The notes beneath the pieces were generated by a model. That model did not search any database, was not told the DNA's origin, and saw only the letters and a program-made list of their open reading frames with translations. From Ligustrum vulgare (taxonomy: Eukaryota > Streptophyta > Magnoliopsida > Lamiales > Oleaceae), in the NCBI GenBank assembly GCA_963555705.1, contig OY743168.1, positions 95,148,925-95,212,924 of the forward strand: 64,000 bases of DNA, written 5' to 3'. How positions within the stretch are numbered: position 1 is the stretch's first letter; every line of letters starts with the position of its first letter. The translations under genes and the position numbers were made by a program. Positions 10,616-21,679 of this stretch are shown one piece after another.

Positions 10616-13600
10616 TCAAGATTTGGTTCTCTGGTGCTCATACTTCAGAAGAAATACTTTCATTAAAGGGGACTGAACGATGGACCTCGTTAAAACTTTA
10701 CCCAGAAAAACCCTGTGTGACAAAATCTGGATAAGAAAAAAGAGTACTCATCCCTGACGCTGAAAGAAAGAACAATGGGCGCGCAGGCCCGACCTTGGAA
10801 ATTATCGATGGACGTGCAAGTCCGAAAATAAAAAGATAAAATAGGTGCGCAGACCCGACTCTTCTACAATTAGATGATTTTGACCTTTAAAGGAAACATG
10901 ACTACTTGTCGTATGGCTTCAAGTTTTTCACATTCCATGGCCGAGGAAGATGCCTTGAACCCATTGTGAGGAGGCTATATGAGCCCTTTCCTACTTTTCG
11001 GATGACTTCGTACAGAGCTTCCCAAATAGGTCCAAGTTTCCCCGATTGATGACCGGCAGCCTCGCTTCGACGAAGGACAAGATCTCCCATTCTGAATTCT
11101 CTCTTCTTCACTCAGATATTGAACTTCTTGGTCATGGCCTGTTGATAAGCTGCTATTCTCAATGATGCATTTTCCCTAACTTCTTCCAGAAGATCCAGAC
11201 TTTCTCTCTGTCCTTCAATATGGTCGGGTGATCCCGTAGAGATCGTACGGAAGCTCAGAATTGTTACTTCTACCGGGACAACAGCTTCCATCCCAAAGGC
11301 AAGCATGGATGGTGTCTCCCCTGTTGTGGTTTTGAATTTTGTTCGGTTGGTCCAAAGTATTTCTGGGAGGAGATCTATCCAATCTCCTTTGGCGTTTTCA
11401 AGGCGAGTCCTCAAGTCCTGTAAGATGAGCCTGTTTGTAACTTCAGCTAATCCATTACTTGGCAGGTGCGAGGCAGAAGTTAACATGTGTTCTATTCCCA
11501 GGTTCTTGCAGAACTATCTGAAGGCTTGGCATTGGAACTGATGTCCGTTATCAGTAATTAATGTCTTGGGAAGACCAAAACGGCAAATAATTGACTTTCA
11601 TACAAATGTCTCCAACTTTTGCTCTGTGATTACGGAAAGGGGTTCTGCGTCTATCCATTTTGTGAAGTATTCCACAACAACTGCTAAGAACTTAACCTGA
11701 CCACAAGCTATGAGGAATGGCACAAGAATGTCAATTCCCCATTGAGCGAAGGGGTATGGACACATAATTGAAGATAGTTCTTCAGCGGGTTGATGTAATC
11801 GGGCTGCAAACCTTTGGCATTTATCGTAAGTTTTCACGTAGCTGAGTGTGTCCTTCTTCATGGTTGGCCAATAGTATCCGTATCGCATTAACTTCATAAT
11901 CAGAGCTCTTACACCCTGGTGTCCTCCACAAATTCATTCATGAACCTCGGCCATAGCAAGGGCTGCTTCTTTTGGAGTCAAGCATCACAGGTAAGGAAGT
12001 GTAAAACTTCGACGAAACAAAGTATTCTGTAACAAGGTATACCTTGGGGCCCTTGCTTTGACTCTTCTTGCATCTGCTTTGTCTTCGGGAAACTTTCTGT
12101 CAAATACTCGATATCGGATCCATCCAACTGGGCTCATGATCTGAAATATCCATAACATCGAGCTGATGTGTAATACTGGGCTCACGAAGAGTTCGCACAA
12201 ATATGGTTCGTTCTAAGTGGTCAAGATTGGAGAAGGTTAGCCTTGATAGAGCATCCTCTTTGTGATTGGCGGACCTTGGAATTTTGTCTATGCGGCAAGA
12301 CTTGAACTTCCTCTGCAAGTCCAAAACCATCATTCTGTAAGACGACTTTTTTTCATCTTTTGCTTCAAAAGTGCCATTCACCTGCTCTACCACCAACTGC
12401 GAATCACTTAAGACTTTGACATGCTCTGTAGCGACCGAGAATTTTCCACGCGATTTAATAATTATTTTAAAGTTTCGAAAATCGTGCCGCTGCGATCTCA
12501 CCCATTTTAAGTTAATGTCACGACGCGTTCGTCTAACCAAGTCGAGAAATATCGAGTTAATTCAATTTTAAATTAAATTCCGAATTTCCAAAATTTTATT
12601 ATTTTAATTACTTATTTAAAATATCATTTTCAAAATCATATTAAATTCCAATTTCATCAATCTCATTTTTTTATCAGTTTAATTCTTCCGACCCAGTTCA
12701 ATTCGCGTACGACTTTTCCCTTGAATTACGTGCATTTATTTTCAAGACTTTCACACCACCAACCCCATCAATCCCATACTACACCATACCTATCAAACTC
12801 TCATATTCATTACCCAATCCCCACCTCAACAACTTCAGTCTCACCTCTCTCACTACATTTCCTCCCCAGCCACTCTCTCTTTCTCTCGATCTCCATCCTC
12901 ATTTCGCAGCAAGCCTCAAACCATTGCAGCAACTCATCGCACCACTAGTCCACTGCCAAGCCGCCACCTCCATCCCCAACTCCATTCAGCCGTCACCACC
13001 GTTCTGCACTCATCGCACCATCGGCCATCCACTACCCAGCCCCCTTCATCATCATCACCATCACCAATCCATCACCGCAGCCCTCCACCGAACCACAAAT
13101 CTCCCCTGGATGCCTCCTCCCAGCTGGACCACCGACCACCAAAGTACCACTACCCATTTCCACCATGCCACCACAAATGCAACAACCCTGCACGCTGCAG
13201 TCTCCATCACCACTGCCTTTCACCGGCATAATCATCACCATCACGCCCACAAACCAGTCATCACCCCTCTGCAGTACCACCACCGTGCAACACCACTGCC
13301 ACCTCCATCCCTATTGCACAACACCAACCACAACCGCCACCAACTCATCACCCATTTTCGAACCGGCCACCTCCACTACCCTCTCCAACCCTCACCAAAT
13401 AAGCCAAAATCGAAAATCAAAACCAAGAAGAGAATAACCCATAGCACTAGAAACCCAAGACCTACCTCAACCGCCGGGTTCCTCACCGGAAAATTGCGAA
13501 ATCAGGCCTCGGTTTCGCACATCAAAACACCCAAAACATTTCATTTTCCTCACACTCGCACCATACTCTGACCGCCGCCGCTCACCGCCACCTTGCTCCG

Positions 13601-14021
13601 GTGTTACGCCGGCAGATTCGCCCGTCGAAGGACGGATTCACACCTCTCTGTCTCTCTCTGTCTCCGCCCTCGTCCTCTCTCTCTCTCTCTAACGTTCTGA
13701 AACAGTGAATAAAGAGAGAGATGATATTTTATTTTAATATTTTGATTATTTTTAGAAATTGCAACTTTGGTCCCCAAGTCTCAAAGTCTTTCAAATCAGT
13801 CCCTATGTTTTTAAAATGATCATTTCAGCCCTAAATTTCAAAAGTTATTATTTTAACCCCTAAGTATCAAACCCATTTCATTTCAGTCCCCACTGATTTA
13901 CTTTATTTGATTTTAAGCCCAAGTTTTAAAAGATTTACATTTTAGTCCCCAAATGTTTATAAACAATCATTTAAGCCCTATATTTTTAAAGTCTTCTGAT
14001 TTTGTTCATATTGATTTAAAA

Positions 14022-14095
<74 letters not shown>
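14022..14095. repeat. (AT)n microsatellite
   Basis: About 37 AT units without interruption inside the solo LTR. It is absent from the copy at 1-2377. Confidence 0.97.
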
Positions 14096-14098
<3 letters not shown>

Positions 14099-14121
14099 AA
14101 CTACAAAAATATTCATTTTGG

Positions 14122-14312
14122 TCCCTCAACTTTCAAAGTATTCATTTTAGTCCCTCAACTTTCAAAATATTCATTATGGTCCCTCAACTTTCAAAGTATT
14201 CATTTTAGTCCCACAACTTTCAAAGTATTCATTTTAGTTCCTCAACTTTCAAAATATTCATTTTGGTCCCTCAACTTTCAAAGTACTCATTTTAGTCCCT
14301 CAATTTTGTAAA
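14122..14312 (+). repeat. 29-bp minisatellite in the solo LTR
   Basis: About six and a half copies of a 29-base unit, 'tccctcaactttcaaag' plus 'tattcattttag'. The period was checked at 14123 and 14152. Confidence 0.92.
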
Positions 14313-17300
14313 TTATCATTTTTAAACTATAAATTTCTAAAGACTAATTTAACTCATGGGCTAGACGAAGCGTACGGAGAATTAAGGAATTGAAGTCGTT
14401 TCCCGCTCAACTTTGCACTCGTCAAGTTTAAGGTAGACTCGCCCCTATTAATTGATTTAAATTATGATTGCATGTGAATGTTATGTGACTTGTGAAAAGT
14501 CATTTTTATGAAAATGAGCCTGTATTCCCTCGTCAGGAATAATGATGATATGAGTATGCGGGCAAGATTGGGAAAAGGCCCCTTGAGGGAGCCCAATCCG
14601 CTTCAAGAAATGATGATGTTATGCATAACATACGTGTCTTATGTGCACGAGACGAGACTACCCACACCCGATGATTTTAAAGAGCCTATGATTTTCAAAG
14701 AGAAGCCCCGTGCTTTAATGCACAAGAAGAGCAACCCACACCCTATGATTTCTAAAGAGCCTGCATTTATGTGTTCAATTATATTGTAGATGAATTAATT
14801 GGCGATGAGTCTACTGTGTATTTCTATGAAATGCTCATGTCTATTTTCAACAACATTTGCAGATTTCGGAGAGGGTGGCAAGTGATGGATGATTGTGGCA
14901 ATAGTCGTTAAAGGGTTGAAAGTCTTACTTTAATGATTTCCGTATTTCCAACCATGGGAAAATTTTGAGAATTTCAGTTATTTGAGAAATTATGACTTTG
15001 TCAATTGCTTTACAATATTAATGGCTCGATTATTATTTCGAATTGTTTCATAAATGTTTTCAATTTTATCGACCATTACAGTTTATTTAATGTTGCCAAA
15101 AATGAATTTCAATTATTTCTTCTGCTAAAATATTATTTTAAAAGTTAGATCAGACAATGACGTGGTGAACCGGGTAATTAGAACTCGGGGCGCTACATGC
15201 TCGACCCCTAGATGTTGAGCTGCTTGAAGTCCGGCGATAACAGCTTCATATTTTGCATCATTATTAATTGCTGGGAAATCGAACCTTATTGCACACTGAA
15301 TTTTCATTGTGCCATCATCTTTCTTTAGTATGATTCCGGCCCCCGAGCCTGCGGCATTCGATGCTCCATCTACTTGCAAAGTCCATGTAGCATCTTCCCT
15401 GTCATGACCTGTTGGCTCCCAAGGTCTTGGGGCGAGTTCGGCTATGAAGTCAACCAAGACCTGTGCTTTGATAGAAGGTCGAGGTTTAAACTCGATGTCA
15501 TATTCTCCTAACTCGATTGACCATTTGAGCAGACGACCAGAGATATCCGATTTCTATAAGATCTATTTTAAGGGATGATTTGTGAGGAAAGTTATAGCAT
15601 GGGCTTGAAAATAAGGTCTTAACTTTCTGGCAGCTGTAACCAAGGCAAATGCAAGTTGTTCAGCTAGTGTATATCAGGTTTCTGCATCCAACATCATCTT
15701 GCTGACGTAATATACCAGTTTTTGGGTCTTCTCTTCTTCTTTAACCAAAACGGCGCTCACAACATGATCTGAAACTGCTAGATATAAGAATAGATTGTCT
15801 CCTGGATGCGGTTTTACCAAAATTGGAGGAGTATCCAAATATTCCTTCAACTTCCTGAAGGAGATCTCGCACTCTTCATCCCATCTGAAGTCTTTGTTTC
15901 CCCTGAGAATCTTGAAGAAGAGAAAACATTTATTTGCTGCCCTTGACATAAAATGGCCTAATGCTGCCACTCTCCCTGTAAGTTTCTGTACTTCCCTTAT
16001 ATTCCTTGGAGGTTCCATTAATGTAAGGGCTATGATTTTATCCAGATTAACTTCGATGCCTCTCTGGGTGATCATGAATCCCAAAAATTTTCCCGAGCTT
16101 ACTCCGAAGGCACATTTAGCGGGATTCAATTTCATTCGGTGTTCTCTGAGTGTACAGAATATGTCTTCCATGTCAGCAATGTGGTCTTTCTTTCTTGAGC
16201 TCTTTACAACCATGTCATTAACATAGATTTCAATGTTTAGTCCGATGTGCTTGGAGAAGACCATGTTTACCAATCTCTGATAAGTAGCTCCGGCATTCTT
16301 CAATCCAAAGGGCATGACTTTATAGCAATATATTCCTTCATCTGCCATAAATGAAGTTTTTTCCTAGTCTTCTTGTGCCATCCGAATCTGATGATATCCT
16401 GAGAATGCGTCGAGGAAGCTGTAAAGTTCAGAACTTGATGTGGAATCTACTAATCTGTCGATCCGGGGAAGAGGATAACTGTCTTTTGGACATGCTTTGT
16501 TCAAATTTGTGAAATCTATACAAACTCGCCACTTGCCATTCGACTTCTTCACCAAGACCACATTAGCTAGCCATTCCGGATACTTAACTTCCTTGATGAC
16601 TCCTGCTTTCAAGAGTTTATCCACTTCTTCTTTTATTATCTTCTCCTTTCTGTGGCAAACTGTCTTCTTCGCTGTATTACGGGCTTCTTGCCGGGCATGA
16701 CTTAAAGCCTGTGCTCAATGATTGCGGGGTCAATCCCGGGCATATCTTCAACGCTCCATTCGAATATGTCAATATTTCTCCTTAAACATTGTGATAGCTC
16801 TTCCTTCATCAATTTGGGGAGTTCTTTTCCGATCGTGAAACTCTTCCCTTCTGAAACCTGAACCTCTTCTAGCTCTTCTACTGGTGACATGCGTTCTTCC
16901 ACAGGAAGTTCAATTGACATCAAATCATTTTTATTCTTCCCAATACAGCTGATATAATAGCTTCTAGCCACTGATTGATTCCCCTGTACTGTTGCAATGC
17001 CTGCGGAAGTCGGGAACTTGATTGCTAGGTGATATGTTGATATTATTGCCTTCAAGCTGTTTAGGAATGGTCTTCCCAAGATAGCATTGTAGGCCTTAAC
17101 GACCTGGAACGGAGTCATCTTTGTCACCCGCTTTTCCTCAGATCCAAGTGAAGTAGGAAGGTCAATTAGGCCTTCAGGTTTCACTGTTCCTCCACCAAAG
17201 CCAGTTAGCGGAGTAATGACCTGTCGCAGCCGATCTCTGGGGAGTTGCATTTTGTTGAAGGCTTCCAAGGAAAGGACATTGGATGCACTTCCATTGTCAA

Positions 17301-17631
17301 CTAGCACCCTTCTTACATCAAAATTTGCGATTGTAGTACGGATGACAACGGCATCGTCATGGGGATATGAAATTCCTTCCATATCAGCGTTACTGAAGCT
17401 GATGCTATTTGAAATTTCATGGTCGTGTTCTCCCGACCTTTCCTCCCGATCACCTAATGCCCGGGCATAATTCTTCCTTGCGTTATTTGAATCACGTCCA
17501 GAAGCTATTCCTCCAACGATAAAGTTTATAGCGCCAGCAGATCTATTTTTCTCTTCCCGTTTTCCAGGCTTTTTATCGTCTTTCTTTATGTAATTCCCCT
17601 GGAAGCCTCTTTTTATGAGGGCTTCTATCTC

Positions 17632-18925
17632 CTATTTTAATGTTCTACACTCATCCGTGGTATGACCCGAGCTCTTGTGAAAGTCACAATACTTATGTCG
17701 ATTCTTTTCGTCGATCTTCCCCTTGATAAGCTTGGGCCAACGCAATTCCTCGTGCCCCTTGATTTCCATGAGAATGTGGGATCGAGGCGCATTTAATGGG
17801 GTTAAACTCTGATGCCCATAGTTGTTTCCCTTCGTGTTAGGCAGAGAAGAATTCTTTTCATCTTCTTGTCTTGATCTCTTATTCCCTTGCCTCATGGATT
17901 GCGAAGACTGTACTACTGTCCCATGCACTTGATCCTGTGCCCTAACCGACAACAGCGTTTCCTCCATATTTATGTATTTCTCGGCTCTTCTGAGAAGTTC
18001 TGTCACATTCGTGGATGGATTCTTGGACAAGGACATTCTGAATTCCGGACCCCGAATAGCTAAGGTCAGGGCTGAAATGGCTGATAAGATGTGAAGATCT
18101 GGAATCTGAAGTCTTTCAGCATTAAAGCGAGTCATGAACTCCCGCAATGTTTCATTCTGTCCTTACCTTAACTGCATGAGGGAAGCGGCGATTTTCTTGA
18201 TCCTTTTGCTACTTGCAAAGAAAGCCGTGAGTTTCTCAATAAGATAAGCGAAGGAAGAGGTGGACCCTGAGGGTATTGTAGAAAACCAGTCTCAGGATGA
18301 ATTTGTTAAGGTTTGTGGGAAGGCCTTACGCAAAATCTGATCGGGAGCATTCTGCATGTCGATGATATCAGTGTAGGAATTTAAGTGGTTGTTAGGATCT
18401 GTTGTTCCATTATATTCCTTTATCCGAGAATATTTAAATCTTTCCGGTAAGGGGAATGATGTTATTTCAGGAGTAAAAAGGGGTTCTTCTTATGAATGAT
18501 GTTCGACCTTGTGTATTTTGCCTTATTCCATCAGCAATTCCTTCCTGAATGATTCTTGAGAGCTCTTGCTATGTCAAGTTGGAAGATCCCTCAGTCATGG
18601 GATGGGCACCCCCGATTCCCGGGGAGTTTTCGACTACAGGATTAACTGGCCTACGATCTTCCTGGGGAATCGTGCCTGGAGTGTTCGGGTCAGGCTGCAC
18701 TTAACGATTATTCTGTTGTTGAAGAGCTTGACAGAGTTCACGGAGCTGCTGCTGAAGTTCGTTGAAATATTCTCGACTAACAGGTTCATTGTCTGGTGTG
18801 ATTTCTGGGTTTTGTTCTTCCCCAACATCTTCAAGAGGTGGAGAATTTTCCTCCTCGGTCGAAGTATTGGCCGGAAGGGGTTGACCAATGGATGCAGAGG
18901 GACGAGCTTAACGTCTATTAACCAT
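17632..18925 (-). pseudogene. gag of the Retand-type element, broken by nonsense mutations
   Basis: The first ATG is at 18925, about 20 bases past the primer-binding site. The N-terminal part is acidic and Gln-rich ('NELQQQLRELCQALQQQNN', coiled-coil-like). The core Gag domain is at about 18480-17990 ('ERFKYSRIKEYNGTTDPN', 'REFMTRFNAE'). The C-terminus has the zinc-knuckle-like 'YCDFHKSSGHTTDEC' at about 17690-17640. In-frame stops are visible soon after the ATG, near 18705, at 18292 and at 18163. Gag would form the particle and bind RNA; this copy cannot make it in full. Confidence 0.82.
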
Positions 18926-18943
18926 GGCCGATTGTATCTCTTC

Positions 18944-18958
18944 CAACAGACGGCGCCA
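18944..18958 (-). other. Primer-binding site of the Retand-type element
   Basis: The minus strand reads TGGCGCCGTCTGTTG two bases after the LTR end. The first nine bases match the complement of the 3' end of plant tRNA-Asp with CCA. The element at 52211-63556 has nearly the same site at 52953. Confidence 0.75.
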
Positions 18959-18960
18959 AT

Positions 18961-19660
18961 TGATGCTGTAAAAAATCCTAACCTTGACGTGGCAGGATCT
19001 GGTAATACTTGATTGCTAGAAAAGAAGAATGAATTCGCCTTGGATGACTTGTAAAAAAGGCGAGGAGGATTCTCCCCGTCGCCCCTCCGGTGTGAGAATT
19101 AGTTTTCTGGAGAAAAGTAGAGAGAGAATATTTAACTGAAAAACGTAAAGAATAATAATGAATAATATGTGATCAAAGAGGCTGTATTTATAGAGCTAAA
19201 AAGCACACAACTTTCCTTAATTAAAGAAGGAGTCCTCTTTTGTATGAAATTACCTTTTACGAAGAGTTCTTAACTTCCAGGAATTTAGTTTCCTTTTGGT
19301 AAAAGGTTTCCTTATAGATTGCGTATTGCTATTGCCTTGAGGCCTAAGAATATGGCCCATGAATGAAGCCCATTAATGAAGACGGTTCGAAGTCCTATCT
19401 ATGCTGGGCTTCTATGCGTGATGTGGTCAGGACGGATCGACGATAATTTTATCATCCATTAGATTTGACAATGAGGTCGGGACAACCCAACCTATCTTGC
19501 GAGGCAAGCCCGGGAATTTAGATTGCCCTTAGACAAATGGACCAGAGCTCGGGCGATATCAAGTCGGGAACATAGACCGGCCATTTTATCAAGATGGGCG
19601 GATCTTCTCACATTCCAAACACCCGGCCTATTTTAGGACAACTTAAAATTTCCATGATCA
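18961..19660 (-). repeat. 5' LTR of the Retand-type element (700 bp)
   Basis: Plus-strand ends are TGATGC and GATCA. A TATA box reads TATAAATA on the minus strand at 19185-19192, suitably placed for a promoter in U3. The following AGCCC (19661-19665) is the TSD. Confidence 0.93.
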
Positions 19661-20675
19661 AGCCCCTTTTTGGCCCATTTAAATTTTTAACACAATTTTT
19701 TTCATCTTTTCAACTACATATTTATCAATAAAATAATATTACATATAAACTCAAAAAAGATTCACTACTTTTTAACCGCACATTATCCTAAAAATCACTA
19801 TTCATTTCAAAGAAACTCTTTTTCAAAAACATCAAATAGGGGCATAGACAAAAAGACTCATTAAATATTTTTTATTTAGACTTTCATATATTTTATTTAG
19901 ATTTTCAGTAATAATTTTCTTTTTTTCTTTTCAATTTATTGACATATAATTAAATATGCATTTAATTACATTCAATTGAATACATCGCATTTAAAAATTA
20001 AAAAAAAAAAAAAATTAACTATGTGAAGGGAATGGCATTGAATTTTACTTTCGTGCATCCCAGATTTTGAGATGATTTTCACTTTCGTACATCGTTTATA
20101 TTGCATAATTTGTTATATTCATTTAAATATAGGATCACATATATTTAATTTGTTACGATTAATTTATTTTATGTAAATAATAATATTTGTGGTAATAAAA
20201 AATATTTGGATAATTTTTTTTATTTATTTATTCTATGTCACATAGGTTTAAAATAAATTGCATTATTTAATTTAAGTTTGAGCAACTATTTAAAATATAT
20301 TTTGTCTATAACAAGTTTCTTGCATCACACAAGTGTGGACAATCATAAACTGCAGTAAAAAAATATTTGAATTTTTTTTATTTATTCTATTCAACAAAGG
20401 TTTGAAAATTCGTATTATTTAATTGAAGTCTGAACAATTGTTTAAATATGTTTTGTTTATAACAATTTTTCTACATCACATAGATGTGAACAACCGCAAA
20501 CTATACAAACAATTCAGTATTTAAAGAGATTTTCCAAAATTCATGAGAATACTAATTCATTTTTACTTTAAGCATTTGTTGACAGTTTTTATCATTAATC
20601 AAAGCAAACTGTATGTTCAATTTTTTTTCTATTTTGAAATTATATTTGGAATAAAATTATTTCATATTGTTCTCC

Positions 20676-20701
20676 CGTGCAACGCACGAATGTGTTACTA
20701 G
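20676..20701 (+). other. Helitron 3' terminus: hairpin plus CTAG
   Basis: Arms CGTGC and GCACG with a three-base loop, nine-base spacer, then CTAG followed by T. In this family it acts as the rolling-circle terminator. Equivalent minus-strand termini are at 35828, 43031 and 45837. Confidence 0.8.
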
Positions 20702-20702
20702 T

Positions 20703-20848
20703 ATTTTTTTATTTTTTATTTTTGACATCAAATAGGTCTTTTTCATTTATTAACTTTCGTGATTTCTTTCAAACAAGTCATTCTTCTAATAAATTAAGCT
20801 AAAGCTACCATTGTACCAAAAGATATTAAAGTGTGTTAAATAAAATTA

Positions 20849-20889
<41 letters not shown>

Positions 20890-21217
20890 TAGCCATTAGT
20901 ACAATTAATATTTTTAGGTATCATACTATATTTTTAGATATCAGTGCTAAAATTATCATTTAATTATTATTTTTTTTATTTATTTGTTGTTCTTAATATT
21001 ATAAATTCTATATGTAGCAATTAATATAAAAATTATATTTTAATTATTAATGGTCAAATCATTTATTATCTTTAATATTAAAAATCATATTTTCTGAAAT
21101 ATATATGTAGTTGAAAAAATGCAATGCTTATAAATAATTTATTGAAAAAACTATTAAACGAATATTAATATTGAATAATTAATGTTTTGATTTCTTTTTA
21201 TATCAATAGAATGATTA
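20703..21217. other. AT-rich spacer with an (AT)n run
   Basis: No gene seen. An (AT)n microsatellite lies at about 20851-20885. The copia target site GATTA is at 21213-21217. Confidence 0.6.
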
Positions 21218-21391
21218 TGTTGTAAATATTATATTGTATTAGTGAATAACAGTTGTACCCCTAAAACCCTAGTTATAATTACTTTGTATATCTCTTTCTT
21301 CCCCTATATATATGGGGCTCTGGTTCATAATATAATACACAAGTTTATTGGTGTCTCGACTTTTCTCTCTTTTTCTCTCTAGTTTATAACA
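21218..21391 (+). repeat. 5' LTR of the copia element
   Basis: 174 bp, same length as the 3' LTR, with few differences by eye. It contains CCCCTATATATATGGGG (about 21301-21317), a dyad whose centre is a TATA box. Confidence 0.93.
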
Positions 21392-21679
21392 CGTTATCAA
21401 CACGAGTCTCTATCAAATTGAGTTCTAATTTTCTTTTTCAAAATCCCATATATCAAAATATTAGTTAGATGGTAAAATCATATGCACCGAAATTAATTTG
21501 GTGACATATGAATTTTTTTATTACTATTCAATTGCAATTCACATCTATTCATTACGATGTTGTTCATTAGCAATTGCGGCTCATGAATCTGAATCTGATT
21601 TTCTCCAACCAATTCGACAGATTTTGATCTTTATATTGATAATTCATTATGTTGTTGCTCCTAAAGTAGCACAACATTA

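Larger units (their letters stand above)
12427..15197 (+). mobile_element. Complete solo LTR (2771 bp) nested in the RNase H region
   Basis: Starts TGTAGCG, ends CGCTACA (inverted termini) and is flanked by the 5-bp duplication TGCTC (12422-12426 and 15198-15202). No second LTR or internal region is present, so it is a solo LTR left by recombination. Composition changes along it: CT/CA-rich with His/Pro-coding-like triplets at 12720-13570, a GA/CT-rich patch at 13650-13720, 'cagtccc' phrases, an (AT)n run, a 29-bp minisatellite, then a conserved tail shared with 1-2377. The 215-codon frame at 12924-13571 reflects composition and shows no recognisable domain. Confidence 0.93.
10902..17470 (-). 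pseudogene. pol of the Retand-type element (protease, RT, RNase H, integrase), broken
   Basis: Element order is right to left. Protease at 16702-17382: 'VLVDNGSASNVLS' with the catalytic Asp and 'ILGRPFLNSLKA'. Reverse transcriptase from about 16700 to 15674: 'GKWRVCIDFTNLNKACPKD', 'FSGYHQIRM', and the active site reads YVND at about 16217, where Tat elements have YVDD. The RNase H region starts at about 15457 and is split by the solo LTR at 12427-15197; it resumes at 12421 ('VLSDSQLVVEQVNG'). Integrase at about 11990-11112: HHCC remnant 'KTYDKCQRF', 'WGIDI', and 'ASHLPSNGLAEV' with the catalytic Glu region. The C-terminal region ends at 10902 ('GPIWEALYEV'). Stops lie at 16364, 15674, 15563, 15554, 11598, 11514 and 11112, with a frameshift near 12105. 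Confidence 0.9.
6885..19660 (-). mobile_element. Ty3/gypsy LTR retrotransposon, Tat lineage (Retand-like), with antisense ORF and nested solo LTR
   Basis: Transcribed right to left. The 5' LTR is 18961-19660 and the 3' LTR is 6885-7579. Both read TGATG...GATCA on the plus strand, and the element is flanked by the duplication AGCCC (6880-6884 and 19661-19665). Inside, in element order: a primer-binding site; gag; protease, RT, RNase H and integrase; a 49-bp hairpin minisatellite; and an accessory gene on the opposite strand next to the 3' LTR. This order, with an antisense Transposase_28-type gene, is the signature of Tat/Retand elements. A 2771-bp solo LTR interrupts RNase H. Without it the element is close to 10.0 kb. 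All pol genes carry stops, so it is dead. Confidence 0.93.
5785..20701 (+). mobile_element. Non-autonomous Helitron, split by the nested Retand-type element
   Basis: The left end starts TCTATACGTATATAAAAG after a host A (5784). The right end is a GC hairpin (CGTGC-AAC-GCACG, 20676-20688), nine bases, then CTAG (20698-20701) and a host T (20702). This is the textbook Helitron arrangement (5' TC, hairpin, CTRR, insertion between A and T). Removing the element at 6885-19660 and its duplicated AGCCC leaves about 2.1 kb with no Rep/helicase gene. The 5' terminal motif closely matches the minus-strand terminus near 47540-47573, which supports one family. The pairing of these two ends is inferred; neither end on its own proves the other. 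Confidence 0.7.

Noticed and set aside
12924..13571. 215-codon frame rich in His, Pro and Thr
   Set aside because: Lies in the CT/CA-rich part of a solo LTR; overlapping frames are also open, and the equivalent part of the other LTR copy does not keep it.
14021..14311. 96-codon frame beginning with a Tyr-Ile repeat
   Set aside because: Translation of an (AT)n microsatellite followed by a 29-bp minisatellite.
18566..19012. 148-codon plus-strand frame
   Set aside because: Antisense shadow of gag and the LTR border; gag reads on the minus strand in this region.
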